Assembly (NCBI RefSeq): GCF_016545825.1
Contig: NC_052614.1
Span: 10,248,559 to 10,312,558 of the forward strand
Reading direction: 5' to 3'
Length of the DNA: 64,000 bases
DNA from: Eucalyptus grandis
Taxonomy: Eukaryota > Streptophyta > Magnoliopsida > Myrtales > Myrtaceae
Positions 36,431 through 48,800 of this stretch are shown in pieces. Position numbers and translations under genes: made by a program. Below the pieces are notes generated by a model. It was not told the origin of the DNA. It searched no databases and saw nothing but the letters and a program-made list of their open reading frames with translations. The stretch's first letter is position 1. Each line of letters starts with the position of its first letter.

Positions 36431-36830
36431 ATTATTTGTGATACCAGCATTTCGCTGGAACGATATCCACAGGAAGTCCGGATTCCTTTTGACAACATCT
36501 AACATCCTCCCCCGTCTTCAACCATCATCTGTGACACCTCTCTACCAAACCATCATGCTTTCCCAAGCCCTAATCCAAACCAGAATGCAGAGATGAATGA
36601 GGAAGAAAATAGACCTATATCACCAAGTAGAAAGTCAAGAAGTCCAACCCGGACCCATTGTGTACCTATTCAGAACAGAGCTACAAGTACAAATCAGCCC
36701 ATCCCTCGTCGAAGTAATACCCGTAAAGGCACACCCAGGATGCAGAATAGACACAAAGTGATGGCAAACAGGAGTCAATCCCTGCATCGAAGCTCAAATG
36801 AAGCGGCCCCCTTAACATCTTCATAGCCAG

Positions 36831-37373
36831 ATGATGATTATAGCCCACTTGGGATATACAGCCATAGAGCTGAAGAGCAAGGTCGGAATCTCCCCCTGCA
36901 CAACACCCCCCCTCACAATGGTGAATGGATCCCGAATCTTGGAAACGCCGAATGATTCCCATCCCTGCAACAGCAAGTTCCCGCATGATCTACACAGTGC
37001 AGGGGCTGTGGAAGATGGTCGCATTCACCCGAGCCACGGAACCATCGCCGCCGAGCCTTTTGCCTCTACAACCGAAGATCGAAATCTCAGATCCACCGGA
37101 TCTGCATACCCAGCACCATTGCAACACGAACGATCCAAGAAAGATGCCCACCATGGCATGCCTCGCGTTTCGGATCATAGAGAAGGCCTTCCACTGAGTC
37201 ATGACACCGGTAGCATCGCAGCCACGCCTGCTGCCTCTGCAACTGAGGAAAGAAACCTCAAATCTACCGAATCTGATTATCCAGCACCACAGCAGCATCA
37301 GAGAGTCATTATCGATGCTCAACACGGCAGGCATTGCGACTCGGAAGAGAGGGAAGAAGAAATGATGAACTAA
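36831..37373 (+). CDS. Unknown ORF with two 55-residue repeats, inside the LINE
   Basis: A 180-codon frame lies in the segment that splits the LINE RNase H domain. It contains two in-frame copies of a unit of about 165 bp (37031 and 37196): ATTEDRNL-like/LQHERSKKDAHHGMPR, then AASATEERNLKSTESDYPAP and QQHQRVIIDAQHGRHC. The protein is hydrophilic, with no membrane segment and no domain I recognise. It ends in an acidic EEREEEMMN. The two units keep the frame while differing at many positions, which hints at past protein selection. It may be a piece of another retroelement's ORF1 or linker. No start context favours the ATG at 36831. Confidence 0.3.
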   Translation: MMIIAHLGYTAIELKSKVGISPCTTPPLTMVNGSRILETPNDSHPCNSKFPHDLHSAGAVEDGRIHPSHGTIAAEPFASTTEDRNLRSTGSAYPAPLQHERSKKDAHHGMPRVSDHREGLPLSHDTGSIAATPAASATEERNLKSTESDYPAPQQHQRVIIDAQHGRHCDSEEREEEMMN

Positions 37374-37544
37374 CGCACGTGTGTTGTTGAAGAAAGAGAA
37401 GCCCCTCGTCCCGCACCGGATCTCACCGATCGAACGCCTAGAAGACTCCTACATTTGACATCGGACCACGCCCCTTCCAGAGCAGCGACGGAAGAGGGCT
37501 TCGACTCTCAGCAGGCAAGATCCCCTTTTTCTGGTCCCCATCAT

Positions 37545-37890
37545 AAATGATCAACACCTCGGGCTGCTATTGCTTGTGTCTGCAGAGATTATTTCGGTAG
37601 AATTCGAGATGGGTTTGCAAAGCATATTGAGGTAAGTTCAGCTGAACAAGCAGAGGTCGTCGCTTTGGTTGAAACCCTAGATTTCATCTCTTCGAACCTA
37701 ATCCCGAATTCCCCTAAAAAGAAATTATACTTTTATCTGATTGTCGGTTGTTGGTGGAGAGTATATTGTCCTCATCTACTTTAAGCTGGTCAGTGCAACC
37801 TCTCGTGGAACCGGGCCAAGCACAAATTGGAGACTCTTTTGGGTCTTTCTTTACACTACTGCAGTAGAAATGCTAATAAGGTTGCTTGAT
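37545..37890 (+). pseudogene. LINE RNase H, C-terminal half
   Basis: PRAAIACVCRDYFGRIRDGF, then AEQAEVVALVETLDF, continue the RNase H domain interrupted at 36430. The later NANKVA...FDFLPNNWVTSLPSAL stretch is the usual plant L1 C terminus. Frame changes occur in between. Confidence 0.7.
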
Positions 37891-38036
37891 TGGGTTCAAA
37901 GCCCGACGTTTTGATTTTCTTCCTAACAACTGGGTGACTAGTCTCCCTTCTGCTCTTTTGGATTTGCTTTGTACCGATGCACATGTTGTAATAGTTTCGC
38001 ATTTTATCTAATATTATTAGCTTTGTTTCTCGTCAA

Positions 38037-39285
<1,249 letters not shown>

Positions 39286-39386
39286 CTTCCAAGTTCTAAC
39301 TCCTTCCGGTTTGAGGACCGTGCTTTCTCTCCTTCTTCATCAGTGGAGAGGCCACTTCCCTCGCCATGGTAAAGTCGATGAATCGG

Positions 39387-39544
39387 CCCTTCAAGTCCAT
39401 TCTCATCAATTCCCACTTGAATCACTATCATCCCCTCTTCCCGATTTTCTGGATTCATATCTCCGCCCTTCAAGTCCATTCTCACCAATTCCCACTTGAA
39501 TCACTATCATCCCCTCTTCCCGATTTTCTGGATTCATATCTCCA
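39387..39544. repeat. 79-bp tandem duplication in the TMEM258 leader
   Basis: Two direct copies (39387-39465, 39466-39544) of a block starting CCCTTCAAGTCCATTCTCA that differ at very few bases (T/C at the 'catcaatt/caccaatt' site). They lie just upstream of the ATG at 39582, so probably in the 5' UTR or core promoter. Confidence 0.9.
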
Positions 39545-39581
39545 TCCTTCGTTTTGTGACGTTTCTTCTTGTATTTATACA

Positions 39582-39792
39582 ATGCAGTCTCCAAAAGCGA
39601 TCACCATTCCAGCGCCGATCTCGTGGTACCCGACACTGTCTGTGTTGATGCTCGCCATCGGACTCGTCATCACGGCTTCTTTCTTCATGTAAGCTCCATC
39701 TGATTCCCAAGCACTTTCCCAAAAATGGGTTCTCTCTCTCTCTGTTTTTTTTTTTGGGTTTCTGCTCTTTGCTGTCCGGATCAAATAAAGGG

Positions 39793-39827
<35 letters not shown>

Positions 39828-42800
39828 GGTCGAGTGTTTTCTTGAGTTGATGATGTTCATGACCAGATGATTGCATATTGTCGCGACCTAAATTTAGGTT
39901 AATGGATTACTTAAGTCTAACCTAGCTCGGGCAGCAAGGACGGCAGAACAGAGGCGGAGCTAGGAAGGCTCGGGCTGAGGGGAGTTCGGTGACCAGTCCT
40001 GGCGTCGCTCGGGCATAGGTGGAGCAGCGGCTCAGACAGGAGCAGCAGCTCATTGCAGGCGGAGCAAAAGCGGGTCGAGGGCCGGCAGAGTTGGGTGACG
40101 CTGGTATGGCAAGACAGAGCAGAGCAGGAGCGGCTCAGGCGTCAGCACTTGGGCGGAGGGCTGCAATCCGGCTCGGGTCTGGCTCTGGCGGAGGCGAGAC
40201 GAATGGGTCGAGCTGCAGGTCCCAAGCGAAACGGAGGCGTGATCGATCGGAGGGTAGAGGCGCAGCAGGGAAAACTCGTGGGTTGCTGCGGTGTCAGGGC
40301 TGGAGGCGCGCGGTGGTGGCTTCAGGCGAGACGGAACAGGGCAGTAGCGGCTTAGGCGTCGAGTCGCGCCTCCGCTGCTGGTGTCGAGCCGCGGCGGTGC
40401 GAGCGTAGGCACGGTGGCGCGCCGGTGAAGGGATCTGGCACGGAAGTGCGATGGCGTGGCTGGGTCGCGGGCAGAAGCGGAGCCAGCAGAGGGAGAGCAG
40501 AAGCGGGCGGCAAGTGTCGCACGGTGGCCAGATGCAGGCGTGGGCAGCAAGTGTGGGGGTAAGACGATGAATAGTAAACGTCCCCTCACACCCCTGCTGA
40601 TTGTACTTCTTCTGCTTTTTCCTTTCTGTCTGCTTTCTTTTTTGACTTTATTTTTCTGCTCCTTCGAAGAGACCCCGACGGAGGAACCCAACAAAAGGAG
40701 AAGTCTCTCTTTCTTATGTTAAATTTCTGACCTAAAAATAATCGAGAGAAAAACCCCTTTGATGTGGCTGTGTATTCAATGTATGGCCTCCTCAAAATCT
40801 TAAGCAAACAACCTATTTATATGCCTAGGATTATATATATATTTTTTATTTTTTCAAATCGATATCCACTAAAATTCTTTTTCCAAACGCAATATTCGTT
40901 TTGCCAAACGTAATATTTGTTTTCCACTTGTCCTATCCAAAAATTCCATCATATTTCGGAAAATTTCAAATTCCTATTTTTACAAGATAATTTTCAATAA
41001 ATAAAAAAAAAAAGGCTTGGGCCAATTTGCTCGCTTCTTAAAGCTCAAAACCACCAATTAATTCATCAATCACCAATCCAAAAAATAAATGCAAAACATG
41101 CAAACTAACAATAAATGCACCTAAATATATATGCTATGCAATTAATATTTTTCAATGATAAAATTAACTCTTAATTTTCTATATAATAAATAAATGATTG
41201 ACTGCCAAAATTTAGGTGTCAACATATATTGTGCTGATCGAAAGCGATGAGGGCTTTATGTATGACCCTTTTTTAAGGAGTAATGTCAATGCACTTGTTA
41301 AATTGCTAAGGGATGAGAGATGAGGTTGAAACTTCATCTTTTGTACAGAACAACGAAGTCTTTTTTTACAAAAGACAAAATATATAACGTAAAAACAACA
41401 CCACTAAAAGAGGACCCATAACTACCTATGTTTTGCATAAAATAATTACTCCATTAACACCTAAAAACTAGGACAACTAACACAAATGACTTCACTAACT
41501 CCAATAATTGAAAAACCAAATCAGCAAAACGTGCAAAAAAAAAAAAAACTATTATTTCAACAATCCCTCCCTTAAACTAATGTTTACTAACATTTAGTTT
41601 AAAACCTTGACTGTCTTCAATATGCAAACACCTAGTAATCTTCTGAGCTTCAAAAATGACTCCATCTCGAGAGCCTTGGTGAATATATCGGCAACTTGAT
41701 CTTCACTCCTACAGTAGATTAGATTAATTATTCCATCATTGTTAAGATCTCTCAAGAAATAAAACTTCACATCAATGTGATTGCTTCTTCCATGTAGCAC
41801 ATAATTCTTAGAGAGTTTGATTGCTGAGTTGTTATCACAAAAAATTTTAGTAGCTCCCGATTGCTTGAATTGCAGTTCCTCAAGAATTCTCTTTAGCCAA
41901 ATAGCTTGACAAGCACAAGCTGTTGTAGCAACAAATTCAGCTTCTATACTTGATAAGGTAACAATTGGTTGCTTCTTGGATGACCACGAAATAGCACCTG
42001 TCCCAAAACATAAAAACATAGCTCGAAGTGCTCCTCCTATCATCTTGATCTCTTGTATAGTCACTATCAGTAAATCCCAACAAATTGGACTTTTCACCAT
42101 TCTCATAAAATAGCCCAAAGTCTCTAGTTCCTTGCAAGTAACGAAGGATTTTCTTAGCAGCTAACAAATGCATTTTTGTAAGATTCTCCATATATCTACT
42201 GATTAAATTCACAGAATACATTATGTCTGGTCTTGTTGTAGTTAGATACATCAAATTGCCCATAATTTGTTTGTAAAGTCTGCTGTCAACTTTCCTCCCT
42301 TCATGATCTTTGAATAGCTTTAAGTTAAACTCAACTGGAGTGTTTAAAGGATTACAATCCTTCATCTGAAATCTGTCCAAAATTTCTCCCACATATTTCT
42401 TTTGAGAAATAAATATCCCATCATCCGATTGTGCCATTTCTATGTCAAGGAAGTAATGCATCGTACCAAGATCAGACATTTCAAACTCATCCATCATAGA
42501 TTTCTTGAATTCTTCAAACATGGCATCACAATTTCCAATAAATATAAGATCGTCAACATACAAGAAAACAATGAGCATTTTTCCTTTATCTCCAATTTTG
42601 ACAAAAAGCGTATGCTCATAAGGACATTTTGAAAAATCAACTTTAAGAAAATAAGTTTCAAGCCTGAGGAGCTTGTTTTAGCTCATAAAGAGCTTTTTTC
42701 AATTTATAAACTTTATGCTCATTTCCAATCTTGACATAACTAGGGGGTTGCTCGACAAATACTTGTTCCTCCAAGTACCCATGCAATAATGCTGATTTGA

Positions 42801-45800
42801 CATCTAGCTGGAAAATAGGCCAAGAATTCTATACCACCAATGCAACCACCAATCTAATAGTGTCATGTCTCGCAACTGGTGAAAAAACCTCTGTATAGTC
42901 AATCCCATATTGCTACTTGTATCCCTTGGCAACCAAACGTGCTTTGTATTTATTAACTTCACCATTTTCTTTTAGTTTTGTTTTAAAGACCCACTTTACA
43001 CCAATGGTTTGTTGTCCATCCGAAAAATCGGATAGCTCCCAAGTATCATTTCTTTCAATGGAATTAATTTCATCATCCATCGTTTTTTGCCATTTTTCTT
43101 CTTTGACAGCAGTCTCAAAAGTTGTAGGATCATAGTCTAAAAATAAGGCAAAGTGAGTAATTGAATCTCCAATTCCAGTTACTTCATAATCTTCCATCCA
43201 AGTAGGCCTTCTTATAACGTGGCAAAGAGATTGAGCTTCTTCCTCATTGATTTCAGTGCATGTTGGTGAAATTCCAACAGTTGTAGAAGTCATATTTAAT
43301 GAATTTTGGGGCATACAGGGTGCAGAAATCTACTCTTGTTCAGCATCATTGTCATAAAAGACTTGGGTAGGCTATTGCCTATTCCAATCCCAAGTATTAT
43401 CTTCATCAAAAACATCTCTGCTAATCACAATCTTCTTTGTTAGTAAATTGAATAATTTATATGCTTTGGATGTTTCACTTACACCAAGAAAGACACATTT
43501 TTCGGCAGAAGAACAGCCCAAGTGCCATAACTTGGCACGGAATGACACTTAAGTGCCATAACTTCAAAATGGTACACTTGAGTGCCGTTTCAAGCTAAAT
43601 GGAACACTTAAGTGCCACTCCGGCAAAAATCCGCCAAATGGCTTACGTGGTAATTTTCCAGCGAGTTTGGTCCAAAACGGCGTCATTTTGCACACGACGC
43701 GGCGAGAAAATGCAAAACGACACCGTTCGTGAAACCGACGTGTAAATAATAATATAAAAATTAATTAAATTAGATTTAAACTTAATTTTATTTAAAATAT
43801 TCAACAAAATTTAAAAAATTAAGAAAAATTAAAAAAATTAAAAAAAAAAGGAGGTCGAAGGGGGCGGCCGGGGCCGAGCCCTCGCCGCCGCCTCCTCGTC
43901 GTCGCCGGGAAGGGTTGGCGATGGAGGGGGAGGGTCGGCCGGGTCGCCAGCCTCCGGCCGACCGGCGGTGAGGGCTGCAAGCCCTCGCCGGATCGCGGCG
44001 AGGCCACGACCCTCGCCCCCGATCCGGGCGAGGCTCGCGGCCCTGCCGACGGTCGGTCGGCCCTCGCCGCCTCTCTAGCCGGGGCTCGACGACCCCGCCG
44101 ACCCTCCCCACTCCGTCGCCGGGCCCCGGCCGGGGCCGGCGAGGCCAGCCGACCGGTGGCGAGGGCCCGCGAGCCCTCGCTCGATCTCGGCGAGGGTCGC
44201 GCCCTCGCCGCCTGGCCGACTAGGGGTTAGCAACCTCGCCCGACCCTCCCCTTTCGTCGCCACCCTTCCGGCGACAGCGGGAGGCGGTGGCGGCGAGGGC
44301 TCAGCCCTCGCCGCCCTTCGACCTCCTCTTTTTTTTTTTTTTTTTTTTTTTTTATAAAATTTTTCATAAATTTTTAAATTTTTTTGAATATTTTAAATAA
44401 AATTCAATTTAAATCTAATTTAATTAATTTTTATATTATTATTTACACGTCGACATAAAACGACGTTATTTTTGCATTTTCTCGTCACGTCGCATGCAAA
44501 ACGACGCCGTTTTGGACCAAACTCGCGGAAAATTGCCATGTCAGCCATTTGGCCGGATTTTTGCCGAAGTGGCACTTAAGTGTTTCATTTTACACTGATA
44601 ATGGCACTTAAGTGTACCATTTTAAAGTTATGACACTTAAGTGTCTCTCCATGCCAAGTTATGGCACCTCAGTGTGTCCCAACCTCCACATTTTTCAGCC
44701 TTGTCATCAAGTTTCTTATTTTTCTCATTTGGGACATGGGCATATGTGATACGTCCAAAGATTTTGAAGTGATCTATAGCTGGTCTTCTCCCACTCCAAG
44801 CCTCTTCTGGTATCATATTTTGAACAGCAAAAATTAGACTTCTATTCAAAACATGAATACTCCAATTTACTGCTTCTGGCCAGAAAGTTTTTGGAATGCT
44901 TCCTTTTGCCAATAAGCTTTTCACCATGTTGACGATGATTCTATTTTTTCTCTCAGATACACCATTATGTTGTGGTGTATATGCAGCAGTAAGCTCTCTT
45001 CGAATGCCATGTTCTGCACAAAAAGCTTTAAATTCTTTTTAGCAATATTCACCACTACAATCTGTTTGAAGAGTCTTGTAGTCTTTCCTGTTTCATTTTC
45101 CACACGAGCTTTGAAGCTTTTAAATGTGAAGAAAGCTTCTAATTTTTCTTGTAAAAAATAAACCCAGGTTTTTCTGGAAAAATCATCAATGAAGGTAATT
45201 AAGTATCTTTTACCTCCATTAGAAGATGGGTTTATAGGACTGCAAATGTCCAAATGCACCAACTGTAAAACATCATTTGCTCTCCATGACTTCTCTTTTG
45301 AAAATGGAGAACGATGTTGTTTGCTAACAACACGTTCTTCACAGACTTGGGAAGGAATAGTAATTTGAGGAAGACCCGTCACCATGTTTTTCTGTTTGAG
45401 GGTCTTCAATCTACAAAAACTCAAGTGACCATAGCGAAAATGCCACAGTCATAAGGGATCTTTCTTTTCAGCCATCAAACAAGATTGAATATTTTCAATC
45501 TTTAATGGAAACAATCTATTTGAACTCATAAGAACAATTGCAATAGCACCTCTAACAGAATCATAAATTTCACAAGCACCCGTCTGAATGGTGATTACAT
45601 AACACTTTTCTTGTAATTGGCCAGCACTCAATAGGTTACTTTTAAAGTTAGGAACATACAACACATTAGAGATCGTTTCCACAAAACCATTATTGGTTCT
45701 TATTTTAATATCACATTTTCTCATCACTTTCACAATAGAATGATCCCCAAAACTCACAGTGGAATGAAAATCTTCATTTAGATGAGAAAAAAAGAAGTCT

Positions 45801-48800
45801 TACTTCCACTCATGTGGTTACTGCAGCCTGTATCCACATACCAAATATCTGACTCGGGCTTCTTTTAATCTTGAATAGTCATCAACAATGTTTCTACTTC
45901 TTTTTCTTCAACAAAATTTGAACTCTCTGCCTTTTCTTTATTATTAGGCAGCCTAGTATAACATTCAGATACATAATGACCAAATTTATGACATCTAAAA
46001 CACTCTACCTTGGATTTGTTAGGATCCCATCCTCTGCCTTTGCCTTGAAATTGGTCATTATTGGCTTTGAAATTCCTGCTAACATCTCTATTTCCTCGAT
46101 CTCCCTTTCCTCTACCTTTACCTCTACATCTACTCCTTCCTCTGAAATTGTTGGAATGAGTATTGGTAGAAGCCTTCAACACTTGCTCCTTTACTGTTGA
46201 ACTTTTGTTCATCTTCTGTTCATGGACCAATAAAGAGCTTTGCAATTCATCAAGAGAGAGCGTATCTATGTCTTTCGACTCTTCAATTGAGCAGACAACA
46301 TAATTAAACTTTGGTATCAAGAAACGCAAAATCTTCTCCACAATGGTGATGTCGTCCATCTTCTGACCATGGAATCGCATCTTGCTGATCTCCATTGTTC
46401 TCGGCACAATAACTAGTGACATATTCTCCATCTTTCATCGCTAGTGTCTTAAAATCTCTTCTCAAGGCTTGAAGCTGTGCACACTTCACCCTAACAGAGC
46501 CTTGATATTTTTTCTTCATAAAATCCCAAATATCCTTGGAAGTTTCTTTGCAAAGAATAGTTTTCAAGATGGGACGATCAATAGCCAAAGAGATAATTTT
46601 TTGCCTTCAGGTCCTTCAACTTTCTAGCTTCCAATTTTACTTTCTAGGGATCTGTCAAAGCCATGCTTGCTAGTAGCTCTTGAATTCTAGATTCAACAAC
46701 TCTTTTGACCGTAAAAAATTCTCCATCAGCATGCTCCAATGGTCATAGTGACCATCAAAGCGTGGAATTGCTGGTTGAACAAAATTGTCGGTGGCCATTG
46801 AAAATATTGCTGCTGTAATTATCTCACGAAAGTATCTCACACCTCTAAACTTTCTTTATCTTTTAAAGAAACTCTCTCACACTTCTCTCGTGTTCGATAC
46901 CATTGTTAAATTGCTAAAGGGAGGAGAGATAAGGCTAAAACTTCATCTTTCGTACAGAATAACGAAGTCTTTTTTTACAAAAGACAAAATACATAACATA
47001 AAAACAACACCACTAAAAAAGGATCCATAACTACCCATGTTCTGCATAAAGCACTTACTCCACTAACACCTAAAAAGGGATAAGTACACTAATGGTGCCA
47101 TAAGTTGTGTACGGCGCTCATTTTGGTGCCAAAAGTTTCCGTCGGATCACTTAAGTGCCAAATTGGAGGAAAAATGCTCACTTTGGTGCCATCGACAAAA
47201 GATTCCGGCCAATTGATTTTTTTTTTTTTTTAAAAAAAAAAATCGATAAGCCTTTAAATGACGTCGTTTTCGGTCCTCCTAAGAAAACGACGTCGTTTTG
47301 CCGTCCTACATGGATGGCTTCATGGAAACGACGCCGTTTAGCTCACATGGGGATTGAAATTAGGGTTTCCGCTGATCGGCCACCGTCGTTTGCCCGCCGT
47401 CGCTCGGCCACCGTCGTTGCCCACCGTCGCTCGCCACCGTCGCTCAGCCACCATTGTAGTTGCTCAACCAGGTGAGCGAGGAGAGACTGAAATTGTTGCA
47501 GGAAAAATTGAAGGCGAGGACAGAGGAGGAGGAGGAAGAAGATAGGTCGAAGGGGCTGCTGGTGCGCTACCGCTGCTGGTGTTGTTGCTGGTGTGCTGCT
47601 GGTGCTGTTGCTGGTGCCGTGCTGGTGCTGTTGCTAGTGTGGGTCTTCGAGGAAGAAGAAGACATGAAGACGAGCCTTCCCTCTCTCTCAATTTGGGGAT
47701 TAGGGTTTCAAAGTTGGGGGAAAGATGCCAAACGGCGTCGTTTTGGTGTTTGGATGCTGACTCAACTCTCCAACGAGCCACGTTGGCTTCAAAAATTAAT
47801 AAAAAAGGTCACGTCGGATTTCCGGCCAATTTCGTCGGTGTTGGCACCAAAGTGAGCGTTTTTCAAATTTTTTGGTACTTAAGTGATCCGACGGAAACTT
47901 TTGGCACCAAAGTGAGCGCCGTACACAACTTATTGCACCATTAGTGTACTTATCCCCACCTAAAAACTAGGACAACTAACACACATGACTCCACTAACTC
48001 CAATAACTAAAAAACCAAATCAGCAAAGCGTGCAAAAAAGAAATAACTATTATTTCAACAGCTCTAATTTGGGACATAGAATTCTAGGAAGAGGGCTTTT
48101 CGATATGTGCATGTGAGCCACCATCTACTTTTACATTTGAGGAAGTGGCACCTACTGAAGAAAGATCAATTGGAATGCGAGTTGGTCTTTTATGGGTCAA
48201 TTTAACTGCGGCTTTTAAGGATCAGTCAAACGATTATTAGTTTTGTGTTCGTGATTGGAACTAGTGTTTCTTTCCTTTTCCTAGAGGGGAAAATGTACGA
48301 GTCGCTATTTTCGTTAACCATGGATATGAAATGGATGGCTTTTGTATCACATGTCAACTGCTGTTTAGATTCCTTCATGCATATTGCAGAACACCTTTGT
48401 ATTAATTCTATTGTTTAATTTTATAGTAGTTACCAGATGATACATCTTCCACATCTCCTGTCTTTGTTTGTGATAGGATTCTTCAGAACTTGAGCAAACA
48501 TGGCTCGTTATTCCGAGCCTCGAGCATCTCTATTAAACAACTGTGATGTGGTGTTTTATTCTTTTTATTAGAAGGCATAAAAAAAAACGCCCTTTAAATG
48601 GACTTAGATATGAGTGTGAAAAAAATCCCTTAATATGAGCAGAAAGTGAGCAAACATATCCTATTCGGTTCCTTCATGGTAATGGAGGCGAATTGGTATC
48701 TAGATATAGTTGTGAATTTGCAAGGAGCTCCCTTAATAAGAGCTGGTGCATATTGGTGCAGAGCCTGTTATAGATTCCCAAATGTCCTCGGTTTAAGGTT

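Larger units (their letters stand above)
34656..38036 (+). mobile_element. LINE (L1-type), broken, RT to RNase H
   Basis: 5'-truncated inside the reverse transcriptase; endonuclease and ORF1 are absent. Order: RT palm, thumb, zf-RVT, first half of RNase H, a 1.1-kb foreign segment (about 36430-37550), second half of RNase H (AAIACVCRDYFGRI; a NANKVA-like motif) and 3' end at 'ctcgtcaaaa', which runs into an AAT array instead of poly-A. It does not align base-for-base with the 10.1-kb LINE, so it is another subfamily. Confidence 0.85.
41296..48060 (-). mobile_element. Copia retrotransposon A, with two nested insertions
   Basis: LTRs at 41296-41562 and at 46904-47076 plus 47967-48060. Once the nested element is removed, both are exactly 267 bp, starting TGTTAAATTGCTAA and ending TTATTTCAACA; by eye they are about 90% identical. 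Flanks GCACT and GCTCT are a one-mismatch target duplication. The polypurine tract (AAGGGAGGGA) lies at 41563-41575 and a primer-binding site starting TGGTATCGAACA next to 46904, both on the minus strand. It is inserted opposite to the TMEM258-like gene, within its intron 1. Confidence 0.9.

Noticed and set aside
40019..40694. Gln/Arg/Ala-rich frames on both strands
   Set aside because: They lie in the GC-rich part of a solo LTR bounded by TG/CA ends.
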